Assembly: GCF_030718995.1 (NCBI RefSeq)
Contig: NZ_CP132204.1
Coordinates: 2,976,001 to 3,040,000 of the forward strand
Length of the DNA: 64,000 bases
From: Arthrobacter oryzae
GTDB lineage: Bacteria; Actinomycetota; Actinomycetes; Actinomycetales; Micrococcaceae
Reading direction: 5' to 3'
Both the position numbers and the translations under genes were made by a program. Positions 35,803-44,843 of this stretch are shown one piece after another; position 1 is the first letter of the stretch; each line of letters starts with the position of its first letter. The notes beneath the pieces were generated by a model that saw nothing but the letters and a program-made list of their open reading frames with translations, did not search any database and was not told where the DNA came from.

Positions 35803-36780
35803 GTGGACCAACAACTCAGCACTTCCCGCGCGGCCGGCTCCGATGACGACGGCACTCCTTCAGAGGGAGGCCCGGCTTCGACAACTGGCGCCACGGACGA
35901 GGCATGGGCTCCGGCTACGGAGCCGGGGGCCGGCCCCGTGGATGGAAGGCCGGGCAGGATCGTGCTCGCAGCGACGCCCATCGGCAATGTCGGCGACGCC
36001 TCCCCGCGGCTTGTCGAACTCCTCACAACGGCTGACATCGTTGCCGCCGAAGACACCCGGCGCCTGCACCGGCTGGTGCAGAACCTCGGCGTAACCGTGG
36101 CCGGAAGGATCATCAGCTACCACGAACACAACGAGGCTGCGAAGACCGCCGAACTCCTGGATCAGGTGCGGGCCGGCAAGACCCTCGTGATGGTCACCGA
36201 CGCTGGAATGCCGTCCGTCTCGGATCCGGGGTTCCGGCTTGTCGAGGGTGCGGTGGCGGCCGGCCTGACGGTCACCGCCGTGCCGGGGCCGTCCGCGGTC
36301 CTGACAGCACTCGCGCTGTCCGGGCTCCCCACGGACCGATTTTGTTTTGAGGGATTCCTTCCCCGCAAGGCGGGCGAACGTGCCTCCCGGCTGTCCGAAC
36401 TCGACGCCGAACGCCGGACCATGGTTTTCTTCGAGGCGCCCCACCGGCTGGAACCGATGCTCCGGGCGCTGCGCGAGCGGTTCGGCGGCGACCGCCCGGC
36501 AGCAGTCTGCCGTGAGCTGACCAAGACCTATGAAGAAGTCATCCGCGGCACGCTGGGGGATCTGCTCCAATGGGCGGAAAGCAACGAGGTGCGCGGTGAG
36601 ATTGCCGTGGTGGTGGGCGGTGCCCCGGAGCGTGAACCGGGCAAGCCGGAGGACCATGTGGCCGCCGTCAACGGTCTGATTGCCCAGGGCATCAGGCTGA
36701 AGGAAGCCGTGGCGGCCGTCGCGGACGACGCCAAAGTCAGTAAGCGGGAACTCTATTCCGCGGTCCTGGCGGCCCGCTAG
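35803..36780 (+). CDS. rsmI: 16S rRNA (cytidine(1402)-2'-O)-methyltransferase
   Basis: SAM-dependent 2'-O-methylation of C1402 in the ribosomal P site. 325 residues. A Ser/Pro/Glu-rich N-terminal extension of about 50 residues precedes the tetrapyrrole-methylase-like fold: LAATPIGNVGD, AAEDTRR, MVTDAGMPSVSDPG and FEGFLPRKAGER. The C-terminal RELYSAVLAAR block is the family tail. Confidence 0.96.
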   Translation: MDQQLSTSRAAGSDDDGTPSEGGPASTTGATDEAWAPATEPGAGPVDGRPGRIVLAATPIGNVGDASPRLVELLTTADIVAAEDTRRLHRLVQNLGVTVAGRIISYHEHNEAAKTAELLDQVRAGKTLVMVTDAGMPSVSDPGFRLVEGAVAAGLTVTAVPGPSAVLTALALSGLPTDRFCFEGFLPRKAGERASRLSELDAERRTMVFFEAPHRLEPMLRALRERFGGDRPAAVCRELTKTYEEVIRGTLGDLLQWAESNEVRGEIAVVVGGAPEREPGKPEDHVAAVNGLIAQGIRLKEAVAAVADDAKVSKRELYSAVLAAR

Positions 36781-36935
36781 AGGCCGGACTCCGGGCTTGT
36801 GCAGCTGCACAGCAAACTCCGGGGTGCGTAGTGCGCGCATGCATAGACGCTCCCGAGCGCCCGGCAGTACCGTGGCTGTAAAGCAGCCAAGTGCTGAACC
36901 CATCCCCAACCCGAATTGCTGACGAGGGAGTCATC

Positions 36936-38435
36936 GTGACTGCAACTGCACAGCCCACTGTTACTGCGGAGCGCGAGAGCGAGCTGCTGGCCTCTGTTCC
37001 CACCGGACTGCTGATCAACGGCGAATGGCGCCCGTCCGCATCCGGAAAGACGTTCGACGTCGAGGACCCCGCCACGGGCAAGGTCCTGCTCAGCATCGCT
37101 GACGCGGGCGCAGAGGACGGCAGGGCTGCCCTCGACGCCGCCGCTGCCGCCCAGGACTCCTGGGCCAAGGTCCCTTCGCGTGAGCGCGGGGAAATCCTGC
37201 GCCGCGCCTTCGAGATGGTCACCGCCCGGGCCGAGGACTTCGCACTGCTGATGACCCTGGAAATGGGCAAGCCGCTGGCCGAGGCCCGCGGCGAGGTGAC
37301 CTACGGTGCCGAGTTCCTGCGCTGGTTCTCCGAGGAAGCCGTCCGCGCGTTCGGCCGCTACTCCGTGTCCCCGGACGGGAAGTCCCGGCTGCTCGTGACA
37401 AAGAAGCCCGTGGGCCCGTGCCTGCTGATCACCCCGTGGAACTTCCCGCTGGCGATGGCCACCCGCAAGATTGCCCCGGCCGTCGCTGCCGGCTGCACCA
37501 TGGTGCTCAAGTCGGCCAACCTGACTCCGCTGACCTCCCAGCTGTTCGCCGCCGTGATGCAGGAAGCCGGCCTGCCCGCCGGTGTGCTGAACGTTATCCC
37601 GACCTCAACGGCGGGGGCCACGACCGGTCCGCTGATCAAGGACTCCCGGCTGCGGAAACTCTCCTTCACCGGTTCCACCGAAGTGGGCCGCCGCCTGCTC
37701 TCCGACGCCTCCGAGACGGTGCTGCGAACCTCGATGGAACTCGGCGGCAACGCCCCGTTCGTGGTCTTCGAGGACGCCGACATCGATGCGGCCGTGGCCG
37801 GGGCCATGCTGGCGAAGCTGCGGAACATGGGTGAGGCCTGCACCGCGGCGAACCGGTTCATCGTGCACGAGTCCGTCGCGGACGAGTTCGCGGAGAAGTT
37901 CGCCGCGAAAATGGCGGAGATGACCACGGCGCGCGGCACCGAACCGGAGTCCAAAGTGGGCCCGCTGATCGATGCGAAGAGCCGGGACAAGGTCCATGAG
38001 CTGGTCACCGACGCCGTGAACTCCGGTGCGGTGGCCGTGGCCGGCGGCGGGCCGGTGGACGGGCCGGGCTATTTCTACCAGCCCACCATCCTCAAGGGCG
38101 TCACCGAGGGCACCCGCATCCTGTCCGAAGAGATCTTCGGGCCCGTGGCCCCGATCATCACCTTCGACAGCGAGGACGAGGCCGTCCGCCTGGCCAACAA
38201 CACCGAATACGGCCTTGTGGCCTACGTCTTTACCCGCGACCTGAACCGCGGCATCCGGATGGGCGAACGCCTTGAGACCGGCATGCTGGGCCTGAACGCC
38301 GGTGTCGTGTCCAACGCGGCCGCCCCGTTCGGCGGCGTCAAGCAGTCCGGCCTGGGCCGTGAAGGCGGCCTCGAGGGTATCGAGGAATACCTCTACACCC
38401 AGTACATCGGTATCGCCGACCCCTACGCAGGCTAG
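36936..38435 (+). CDS. gabD: Succinate-semialdehyde dehydrogenase-like aldehyde dehydrogenase
   Basis: Oxidises succinate semialdehyde to succinate with NAD(P) in the GABA route; a related aldehyde substrate is possible. 499 residues. The general base lies in MELGGNAPF (about 268) and the nucleophile in GEACTAANRF (Cys about 301). Cofactor-fold motifs ITPWNFPLAM and FTGSTEVGR are present. The GTG at 36936 has GAGGGAG 5 nt upstream, so the longer frame from 36891 is not used. The stop overlaps the convergent transglutaminase gene's stop. No GABA transaminase is adjacent. Confidence 0.9.
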   Translation: MTATAQPTVTAERESELLASVPTGLLINGEWRPSASGKTFDVEDPATGKVLLSIADAGAEDGRAALDAAAAAQDSWAKVPSRERGEILRRAFEMVTARAEDFALLMTLEMGKPLAEARGEVTYGAEFLRWFSEEAVRAFGRYSVSPDGKSRLLVTKKPVGPCLLITPWNFPLAMATRKIAPAVAAGCTMVLKSANLTPLTSQLFAAVMQEAGLPAGVLNVIPTSTAGATTGPLIKDSRLRKLSFTGSTEVGRRLLSDASETVLRTSMELGGNAPFVVFEDADIDAAVAGAMLAKLRNMGEACTAANRFIVHESVADEFAEKFAAKMAEMTTARGTEPESKVGPLIDAKSRDKVHELVTDAVNSGAVAVAGGGPVDGPGYFYQPTILKGVTEGTRILSEEIFGPVAPIITFDSEDEAVRLANNTEYGLVAYVFTRDLNRGIRMGERLETGMLGLNAGVVSNAAAPFGGVKQSGLGREGGLEGIEEYLYTQYIGIADPYAG

Positions 38436-40942
38436 CCCTGCCGCAGCCTCCGCAGGCCGTCGCGCACCGTCCGCCAGAACCGCGCGGCGGCCTGCGCCGT
38501 GATGGCGGCGCCCCGCGTTATGCCGCGGAACGGTGCGGAGGCGCTGCGCCCCCAGCGGTTCATGACCGACGGCGGCAGCCACTCAGCCCGTAACCGCCGG
38601 GCAGGCCGTGCGTGCCTCCGCAGGGATGCCTGGATCGCGGCGATCCTGTCCGCAGCGGACGGCCCCGAGGCCCCGGGAGGCACGCCGGACCCGGCGGCCG
38701 GCCGGCCATACTGCTGGCGTTCATAATCGGCGGTGAGTGACGCCACCGCGCTGGCGCCTGCGTCGTCCGGCCGGTCCGGTTCGCCAAGCGCACCCGAACC
38801 GCGAAGCCGGCTGGAGAAGTGCCGGGGAGTTTCACTGAGGCCGGGTGCCAGTCCATAGTCGGTGGCCAGGTCCCGCAGTTCGGCCCAGGCTGCGTCCGCC
38901 GTGTTGCCGCCGGCGTGTGGTGCGCCCCTGAGCCGCCGGGTCCGCAGGCCCGCGCGCAGCAGCCGTGGTGACGCAGCGATCAGGGCGAGGACCAGGATGC
39001 CTGCGCCTGCGTACAGCGGCATCGTCAGCGGATGCCCTGCTTCTCCCGCCGAGTCCAGTCCGGGCAACGGAGCCTGTGTGGCGCCCGGTGTTGCCGGCGG
39101 CGTGGCAGCGTTGGAGGGGACAAGGTCATCGTTGTTTTCGTTGGTGCTGGCACCACCCGGAGTGAAAGCCTGCGACGCGTAGTCCGGCACCACACCACGG
39201 GAAGGGGTGGGTTCAAAGGCAACCCAGCCGAGGCCCTGGAAGTAGAGCTCCGGCCACGCGTGCGCATCCCGGGAATCAACTTCGTATTCGGTCAGCGCGC
39301 CCTGACCGGGAACCGAAACCGTGGCACCTGTGGCCCGCCCCGGGGCGTACCCGACGGCAATGCGGCTGGGGATCCCTTCCAGCCGGGCCATGACCGCCAT
39401 GGCCGACGCGAAATGGATGCAGTAGCCGCTCTTTTGAGTCAGGAAGTCCGCGAGGACGGAGAGCCCGTTGCCGTCGTAGCCGCCCTGGACCGGGGACTGA
39501 AGTGAGTACGTGAATTCGACCGAGCGCAGGTAGTTCTGGATGGCCATCGCCTTGGCATACGCGGTCCCGCTTCCCTCGGTCACGGTGTCGGCCGTGCTTC
39601 GCACAATGTCCGGAACGTTGTTGGGCGGCCGGATGAACTCCTCCGGGATCCCGCGTACGGGCGCCGAGGACCGGGACAGGAGCTCCGGCGTGAGTCGGGG
39701 GGAGGTGGACTGCACCAGGTACTGCTGGTTCCGCGAGTTCGTGTCCACTCCCTTGATGCTCAGCGTGGCCGGATCCCAGCTCCAGCGTCCATCCAGGCCG
39801 TTGACGGCATCCGGAGCGTACGGGACCGGCAGGTACGGGCTGGTGAAACGGCCGGTGTTGACTGCCGTCACCTGGCGTAGCTGCTCGTCAGCCAGGATCT
39901 CGTTTCCCGTGTCCATCCTCCCGACCCCCACCCGGCGGGAAGCGTCGCGGTCGTCCGGTGACCACGAGTCGCCGTCGAACCGGTCTACGGTGACGGACCG
40001 CAGGTACGGCGGCCTGCTGCCGCTGGTGGCATAGGTGATGCGCCCGTCACCGGTGGGGCTCCGCAAGCTGTTGCCCAGGCTGATCATGGGGTTCAGTCCG
40101 GTGGACGAACCCCACGGATTCAGCCGTGAACCTTGCGGGAAGGTGCCCTGGTCGAAGCCCGGAACGGCAAGGGGGAGGAGCAGCGTGATCACCAGAGCTA
40201 TGCCGCCGGTGATGGCAGCGCGGCGGAACTGTCCCGGATTGCGGGCGGTGTCGGCCGGGGTGCGGTTGTCCGGGGCGAACCACTGGCTGCAGGCGAGGAT
40301 CATCAGGTAGCCGGCCGCGGCAGCGGCGAATCCCCAGAGGCCCACGCTTTGCGGTTTGACCATGGCCGGCACCACCAGGATAGCCACGAGGCCCAGCCCG
40401 CTGGTTGCCGGCAGGGCCAATGGCACAGCGAGGGCATCAACCAGGATGACCACCAGCCCCAGGACCGCGCAGGTGACTAGGACTATGCCGGCGTTGGGCG
40501 CAACCGGGGAGCTTTCAGCCAGGACGGTCTCGCTGGCCCGCCGCAGGTACCTGCCGAGTTGCTCCATGGTGTCCCCGGACGGAATGAACCCGGCAATGCT
40601 GTACCTGCGGAAGAACGTGAAGGTCAGGATGAAAACGAGGGACGCGAAGCCGCCCAGCGCCACGAGGAACGGTTGCGCCCGCAGCCACCTCAGGGCCGCC
40701 ATGGCCAGGGCAACAACGCAGACCGTGGTCAGCACCGGAGGGTACCAGGCCCATCCCCGCAGCACGCCGTTCAGGGAGAGGGCCGCGCCGGCGACAGCAA
40801 GGGCGACCGCGGCAGCCATGACCCACGGCTGCGCCCCGGCCCGACGCGACCGTGCGGCCGGAGTCTGTGACGGTGTAACGACTTCGGGTCTGCGGCCGGC
40901 CTCCTGGCCGGGACCGGAACGCCGTTGCGGGGTTAAGGTCAT
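38432..40942 (-). CDS. Transglutaminase-like membrane protein (TgpA/DUF3488 type)
   Basis: 836 residues. About seven N-terminal membrane segments (within 35-240), an extracellular transglutaminase core with YCIHFASAMAVMARL (nucleophilic Cys), DAHAWPELYF (His) and VAFEPTPSRG (Asp/Glu site), one further membrane segment (about 640-660), then a cytoplasmic DUF4129 tail (WAELRDLATDYG). Its ATG overlaps the DUF58 stop (ATGA, 40939-40942). The third gene of moxR-DUF58-tgpA; the module is widely conserved, but its substrates are unknown. Confidence 0.93.
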   Translation of the reverse strand: MTLTPQRRSGPGQEAGRRPEVVTPSQTPAARSRRAGAQPWVMAAAVALAVAGAALSLNGVLRGWAWYPPVLTTVCVVALAMAALRWLRAQPFLVALGGFASLVFILTFTFFRRYSIAGFIPSGDTMEQLGRYLRRASETVLAESSPVAPNAGIVLVTCAVLGLVVILVDALAVPLALPATSGLGLVAILVVPAMVKPQSVGLWGFAAAAAGYLMILACSQWFAPDNRTPADTARNPGQFRRAAITGGIALVITLLLPLAVPGFDQGTFPQGSRLNPWGSSTGLNPMISLGNSLRSPTGDGRITYATSGSRPPYLRSVTVDRFDGDSWSPDDRDASRRVGVGRMDTGNEILADEQLRQVTAVNTGRFTSPYLPVPYAPDAVNGLDGRWSWDPATLSIKGVDTNSRNQQYLVQSTSPRLTPELLSRSSAPVRGIPEEFIRPPNNVPDIVRSTADTVTEGSGTAYAKAMAIQNYLRSVEFTYSLQSPVQGGYDGNGLSVLADFLTQKSGYCIHFASAMAVMARLEGIPSRIAVGYAPGRATGATVSVPGQGALTEYEVDSRDAHAWPELYFQGLGWVAFEPTPSRGVVPDYASQAFTPGGASTNENNDDLVPSNAATPPATPGATQAPLPGLDSAGEAGHPLTMPLYAGAGILVLALIAASPRLLRAGLRTRRLRGAPHAGGNTADAAWAELRDLATDYGLAPGLSETPRHFSSRLRGSGALGEPDRPDDAGASAVASLTADYERQQYGRPAAGSGVPPGASGPSAADRIAAIQASLRRHARPARRLRAEWLPPSVMNRWGRSASAPFRGITRGAAITAQAAARFWRTVRDGLRRLRQG

Positions 40943-42339
40943 CGGGAATCTCCCGTTCCGCGGCGGACGTCTGCGGCGGCCGTGGCGGCGGCCGCATCGC
41001 GCTGGTCGAAAAAGGACCACGCCGCCGGCACTGATGTTCCGGGGGAAACGGCCACTGCCCGCCAGCCTCCCGACCTCAGCGATTCAACGGCATCCTGGCA
41101 CTCGCCCGGATGGTCGGTGACGATCATCGCGAACGCGTTGGCCCCGAACCCGGCGGCGCCGGCCAGCGAGCGTGCCTCTGCCGCCTGCAGATGTCCCAGG
41201 ATGGCCATGACGGGTCCGCGCTGGCGGTGTGCTGAGAGCTTGTCCATGAGCCGGTCATCGAAGGGGTGCGGCGCTGATTCGGCAGGCGCATGGTGGGCGG
41301 CATGGTGTGCGCCGGAGAGTTGAATCGCCGCCAGGCTCTCGGCGATGGACTGCAGGCCGGCGGACCCGGTGTATTCCTCGGCCTCAGGTTCGGGGGCCGA
41401 GGGCGAATGCAGGAACGCAGGCTCTCCTGCCGGATCGAGGAAGCGCAAGGCATAGTTCCGTTCCGCCAGGTGGGCGCTGACCGACATGGCGGCCGTTACC
41501 GCCCATTCGAAGGTATCGCTGGTCACCAGGTCGTGGCCGTCCTGGCCGGAGGTGGCGGAATAGGCGGCGCCCGGTCCGCGCGCAAACGCCGTCCACCGCT
41601 GGTCCAGGATGATGGTGGCCTCCGGAGTGGTCACGGATTCTTCCTGCCTCACCATCAGGGCGCCGTGCCTGGCCGTCGCGGCCCAGTGCACCCGCCGCAT
41701 GGGGTCGCCATGGCGGTACTCGCGCGTCATGACGTCGTCGTCGCTGGGATTGGCCCGGATCCGCGTGGCGGTGACGCCGTCGTTGCCGCGGGCGCCGGCC
41801 AGTCCCGTCGCGGGGAGTTCGACGGCGGCGGGCGTCACCGTGAGCGTGTCGCCGTCGTCGATCGCGTGGCGGTGCAGCGAGAGGCCGAAGGGGTCGGTGA
41901 ACTCCGCGGTCACCGGTCCGATAACAAACTGCCCCCGTTTCCCGGAACGGAGGTGGTACTCATAGCGGCTGGTCCCGCCGACGGCCGAGCGGGACGGAAA
42001 CCTGAACGCGGGCGACTCTCCGAAGCGGGAGGGAAGGCGTTCCTCCATGACCACCTGTCCGGCAGCCACGCCGGTCCGGGCCACCGCAAGCCGAACGGTG
42101 GTTGTCGACGAAGTTTCCACGCTGGCGGGGTTGAACTCCCGGTACACCTTGAACCGGGGCTTCAGGATACGGATTCCAGCGAGGGAGACCAGCGGGAGGA
42201 CTATCAGCAGGACGCCCAGCGTGAGCATGTCCCGGCGGCCCATGACCTGCGCGGCCAGCAGGGAAACCACTCCGGCAGCCAGCATCCCCCAGCCGCGTGT
42301 GCTGAAAAGATGTCCGGGGAGCCTGTCCGTGAGGGCCAT
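40939..42339 (-). CDS. DUF58 domain protein
   Basis: 466 residues. Two N-terminal membrane segments (about 15-60), a beta-rich domain, then the DUF58 core RANPSDDDVMTREYRHGD with RRVHWAATARHGALMVRQEE (about 190-235), which resembles a von Willebrand A-like fold. Such proteins act with MoxR ATPases as chaperone pairs. It starts 14 nt after the moxR stop. Confidence 0.93.
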   Translation of the reverse strand: MALTDRLPGHLFSTRGWGMLAAGVVSLLAAQVMGRRDMLTLGVLLIVLPLVSLAGIRILKPRFKVYREFNPASVETSSTTTVRLAVARTGVAAGQVVMEERLPSRFGESPAFRFPSRSAVGGTSRYEYHLRSGKRGQFVIGPVTAEFTDPFGLSLHRHAIDDGDTLTVTPAAVELPATGLAGARGNDGVTATRIRANPSDDDVMTREYRHGDPMRRVHWAATARHGALMVRQEESVTTPEATIILDQRWTAFARGPGAAYSATSGQDGHDLVTSDTFEWAVTAAMSVSAHLAERNYALRFLDPAGEPAFLHSPSAPEPEAEEYTGSAGLQSIAESLAAIQLSGAHHAAHHAPAESAPHPFDDRLMDKLSAHRQRGPVMAILGHLQAAEARSLAGAAGFGANAFAMIVTDHPGECQDAVESLRSGGWRAVAVSPGTSVPAAWSFFDQRDAAAATAAADVRRGTGDSR

Positions 42340-42353
42340 CGTGGCGCCGTCGG

Positions 42354-43472
42354 CTAGCGGGCGGGCCGCAGGTCCGGTCCGCCGCGCGTGCCCGGCGTCC
42401 GGGACGGTGCAGCGGACATCTCCTGCGGTACCGGAAGCTTCCCGAGGATACTGCGGATGACGCTGTGCGGAGTCTCACCCGTGCTGGCCGCCTTGCGGTC
42501 AAGGATGATCCGGTGGGCAAGCACGGATTCGGCCACGCTGACGACGTCGTCGGGGAGCACGAAGTCCCGGCCCTCCAGCGCGGCGGTCGCCTTCGCTGCC
42601 CGCAGCAGCTGCAGCATAGACCGGGGACTGGCACCGAGCCGGAGCATGGCACTCTCGCGGGTGGCGCGCCCGATGGACACGGTGTACTCCTTGACTGCCT
42701 GCGACACGTAGACCCGCTGGACGGTGGCGATCATGGCCGCCACATCCGCGGAGGTGACGACGGCGGTGACCCTGGTCAGCGGCGATGTCGCCTGGTGCGT
42801 CTCCAGCATCTCGATCTCGGAGTCCTGGTCCGGATAACCCATGGAGATCCGTGCCATGAACCGGTCCCGCTGCGCTTCCGGCAGGGGATAGGTTCCTTCC
42901 ATCTCAATGGGGTTCTGGGTTGCCACCACCATGAAGGGCTCATCCAGCTTGTACGAGTCCCCGTCCACGGTGACCTGGTGCTCCTCCATGCACTCCAGCA
43001 GCGCGGACTGCGTCTTGGCCGAGGCGCGGTTGATCTCGTCCCCGATGACAATATTGGCGAACACGGCGCCCGGCCTGAATTCGAACAGCCGCGAGGCCTG
43101 GTTGTAGATGGAAACGCCGGTCACATCGGAGGGAAGGAGATCAGGCGTGAACTGGATCCTGCTGACCGAACAGTCGATGGTGCGGGCGAGCGTTTTCGCG
43201 AGCAGCGTTTTGCCCACGCCCGGAACATCCTCGAGGAGCAGGTGTCCCTGGGCCAGGAGCACCGTGAGCGCCAGCTTGGCGGCCTCTGCCTTGCCGTCGA
43301 TCACCGTGTTGATGGCCGACAGGATGCGCTCGCTGGCGGCATGGAAGGCCTGCGCGTCCATTGCCGGCGGCCGGCTTCCGTTCAGCTGGTTTCCCACCAC
43401 TCCCGCACGTTCGGGGAAGCCCTGCTGTTCCGGGAGGGCTTCATCTACTGTGGTGCGTCTGTGGGAGTCCAT
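42354..43472 (-). CDS. MoxR family AAA+ ATPase
   Basis: 372 residues. Walker A EDVPGVGKTLL (81-91; GVGKT at 85-89), Walker B IVIGDEINRAS (about 143-153) and the sensor-1 region VVATQNPIEMEGTYPLPEAQ are intact. MoxR ATPases remodel partner complexes, usually with vWA/DUF58 proteins as encoded next. The ATG at 43472 has AAAGG 6 nt upstream; a longer frame to 43781 runs antisense into tatD. Confidence 0.95.
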   Translation of the reverse strand: MDSHRRTTVDEALPEQQGFPERAGVVGNQLNGSRPPAMDAQAFHAASERILSAINTVIDGKAEAAKLALTVLLAQGHLLLEDVPGVGKTLLAKTLARTIDCSVSRIQFTPDLLPSDVTGVSIYNQASRLFEFRPGAVFANIVIGDEINRASAKTQSALLECMEEHQVTVDGDSYKLDEPFMVVATQNPIEMEGTYPLPEAQRDRFMARISMGYPDQDSEIEMLETHQATSPLTRVTAVVTSADVAAMIATVQRVYVSQAVKEYTVSIGRATRESAMLRLGASPRSMLQLLRAAKATAALEGRDFVLPDDVVSVAESVLAHRIILDRKAASTGETPHSVIRSILGKLPVPQEMSAAPSRTPGTRGGPDLRPAR

Positions 43473-43649
43473 CGGCAGCCTTTCAGACCTGGGGGAAGCC
43501 TGGCACGGGTTGGCAGGAAGTGCCGGCGCCCGCCGTCGGGCGTTCGCCCGTATGCCTACCAGACTACTAACACAACTGCCGGAGCTGACAGAGAGTTCCG
43601 GTATTTCCCGGCGGGATCCGGAGTGCCTGCAGGGGCCCGGGCAGGAAGC

Positions 43650-43655
43650 TAGGGT
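43650..43655 (+). promoter_or_regulatory. -10 element, leaderless tatD
   Basis: TAGGGT, 6 nt before the ATG at 43662. The AGGAGG between them abuts the start codon with zero spacing, so it is unlikely to serve as a ribosome binding site. Confidence 0.5.
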
Positions 43656-43661
43656 AGGAGG

Positions 43662-44549
43662 ATGAACACCCCGTTGACGCCAGCCCCGTTTCGCGCGCCC
43701 GGAAGCGACGGCTCCGGCCGGCACGGCTATCCGCCCGCACCGGAGCCGCTGCCGGTCCCGGTGATGGACAACCACACGCACCTGGACTTTCCGAACAGAG
43801 ACGTGACGGTGGACGTGTCCGCCGCCCTGGACGTTGCTGCCTCGGTGGGCGTGCAGGGAGCGGTGCAGGTTGGCTGCGACCTTGAGTCGTCAAGATTCAC
43901 GGTGCAGGCCGTTGACCTGGACCAGCGGCTGCTCGGCGCGGTGGCTATCCACCCCAACGACGCGCCGGATTACGCCGCCCGGGGGGAGCTGGAGGATGCG
44001 CTGGCTGAGATCGAAGCTCTGGCGGCGCACCCCAGGATCCGCGCCATTGGTGAGACGGGCCTGGATTTCTTCCGTACCGAGGGGGAGGGGCTGAAACACC
44101 AGCGGTACTCGTTCCGCCGCCACATCGACATTGCCAGGCGGCTCGGCCTGACGCTGCAGATTCACGACCGTGACGCCCACGACGACGTGGTCCAGGTCCT
44201 GCGCGAAGAGGGCGCCCCGGAGCGGGTGGTGTTCCACTGTTTCTCCGGAGATGAACAGCTCGCCCGGACCTGCAATACCGAAGGCTGGTACATGTCCTTC
44301 GCCGGCACGGTGACGTTCAAGAACGCGGCCAACCTGCGCGAAGCGCTTGTGATTGCCGATCCTGCCCGGGTCCTGGTGGAAACGGACGCGCCCTTCCTGA
44401 CCCCGCACCCGTTCCGCGGCCGGCCGAATGCCAGTTACCTGATCCCGCACACGGTTCGGGCCATGGCCGAGTTGACAAGCGCTGATTTGTCCGACATTTG
44501 TGCTCAAATAGCCCAAAATTCCCTGCGGGCATACGGAACCTGGGACTGA
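43662..44549 (+). CDS. tatD: TatD family metal-dependent hydrolase
   Basis: Metal-dependent DNase-like amidohydrolase fold. 295 residues. The first metal site is MDNHTHLDF (35-43); later ligands lie in GETGLDFFR, QIHDRDAHDDV, HCFSGD and VETDAPFLTP. The first 34 residues are a Pro-rich extension. It heads the conserved tatD-rpfB-ksgA-ispE order. No metG gene is visible upstream, although that is its usual neighbour. Confidence 0.95.
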   Translation: MNTPLTPAPFRAPGSDGSGRHGYPPAPEPLPVPVMDNHTHLDFPNRDVTVDVSAALDVAASVGVQGAVQVGCDLESSRFTVQAVDLDQRLLGAVAIHPNDAPDYAARGELEDALAEIEALAAHPRIRAIGETGLDFFRTEGEGLKHQRYSFRRHIDIARRLGLTLQIHDRDAHDDVVQVLREEGAPERVVFHCFSGDEQLARTCNTEGWYMSFAGTVTFKNAANLREALVIADPARVLVETDAPFLTPHPFRGRPNASYLIPHTVRAMAELTSADLSDICAQIAQNSLRAYGTWD

Positions 44550-44843
44550 CACGGGCGTCACTCAGGCGACCCTCAGGAATACCAGGTATGCACAAAATCT
44601 TGGCTGCTTTATAACGCTTCGGTTACAGTGGAAAACTATTAGCCGGGGTCGGGGAAGGCCTTCGGATAATTTCGCTCAGTTCCGGACCTGCCGAGAGGCG
44701 GGTATGCGGAGTCCTGAGCTTGGCGGCGCACACGTCTGCTGCAAACATCCGGACCATGTCCGGAGTTGCCCTGAGGGTGTTTGCGTCGGTGGGTGATGTG
44801 CGTTTTTCCCCGTGCCCGGATGGTCCTAGAGTTACGGGCAATC
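44550..44843. other. 294-bp region between tatD and rpfB
   Basis: No gene is supported. AT-rich stretches near 44601-44640 (TATAAC, CTATTA) could hold a promoter with a leader of about 200 nt. A second possible -10, TAGAGT (44827-44832), lies 11 nt before the rpfB GTG and would give a leader of about 5 nt. I could not match the sequence to a c-di-AMP (ydaO) riboswitch. Confidence 0.45.
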
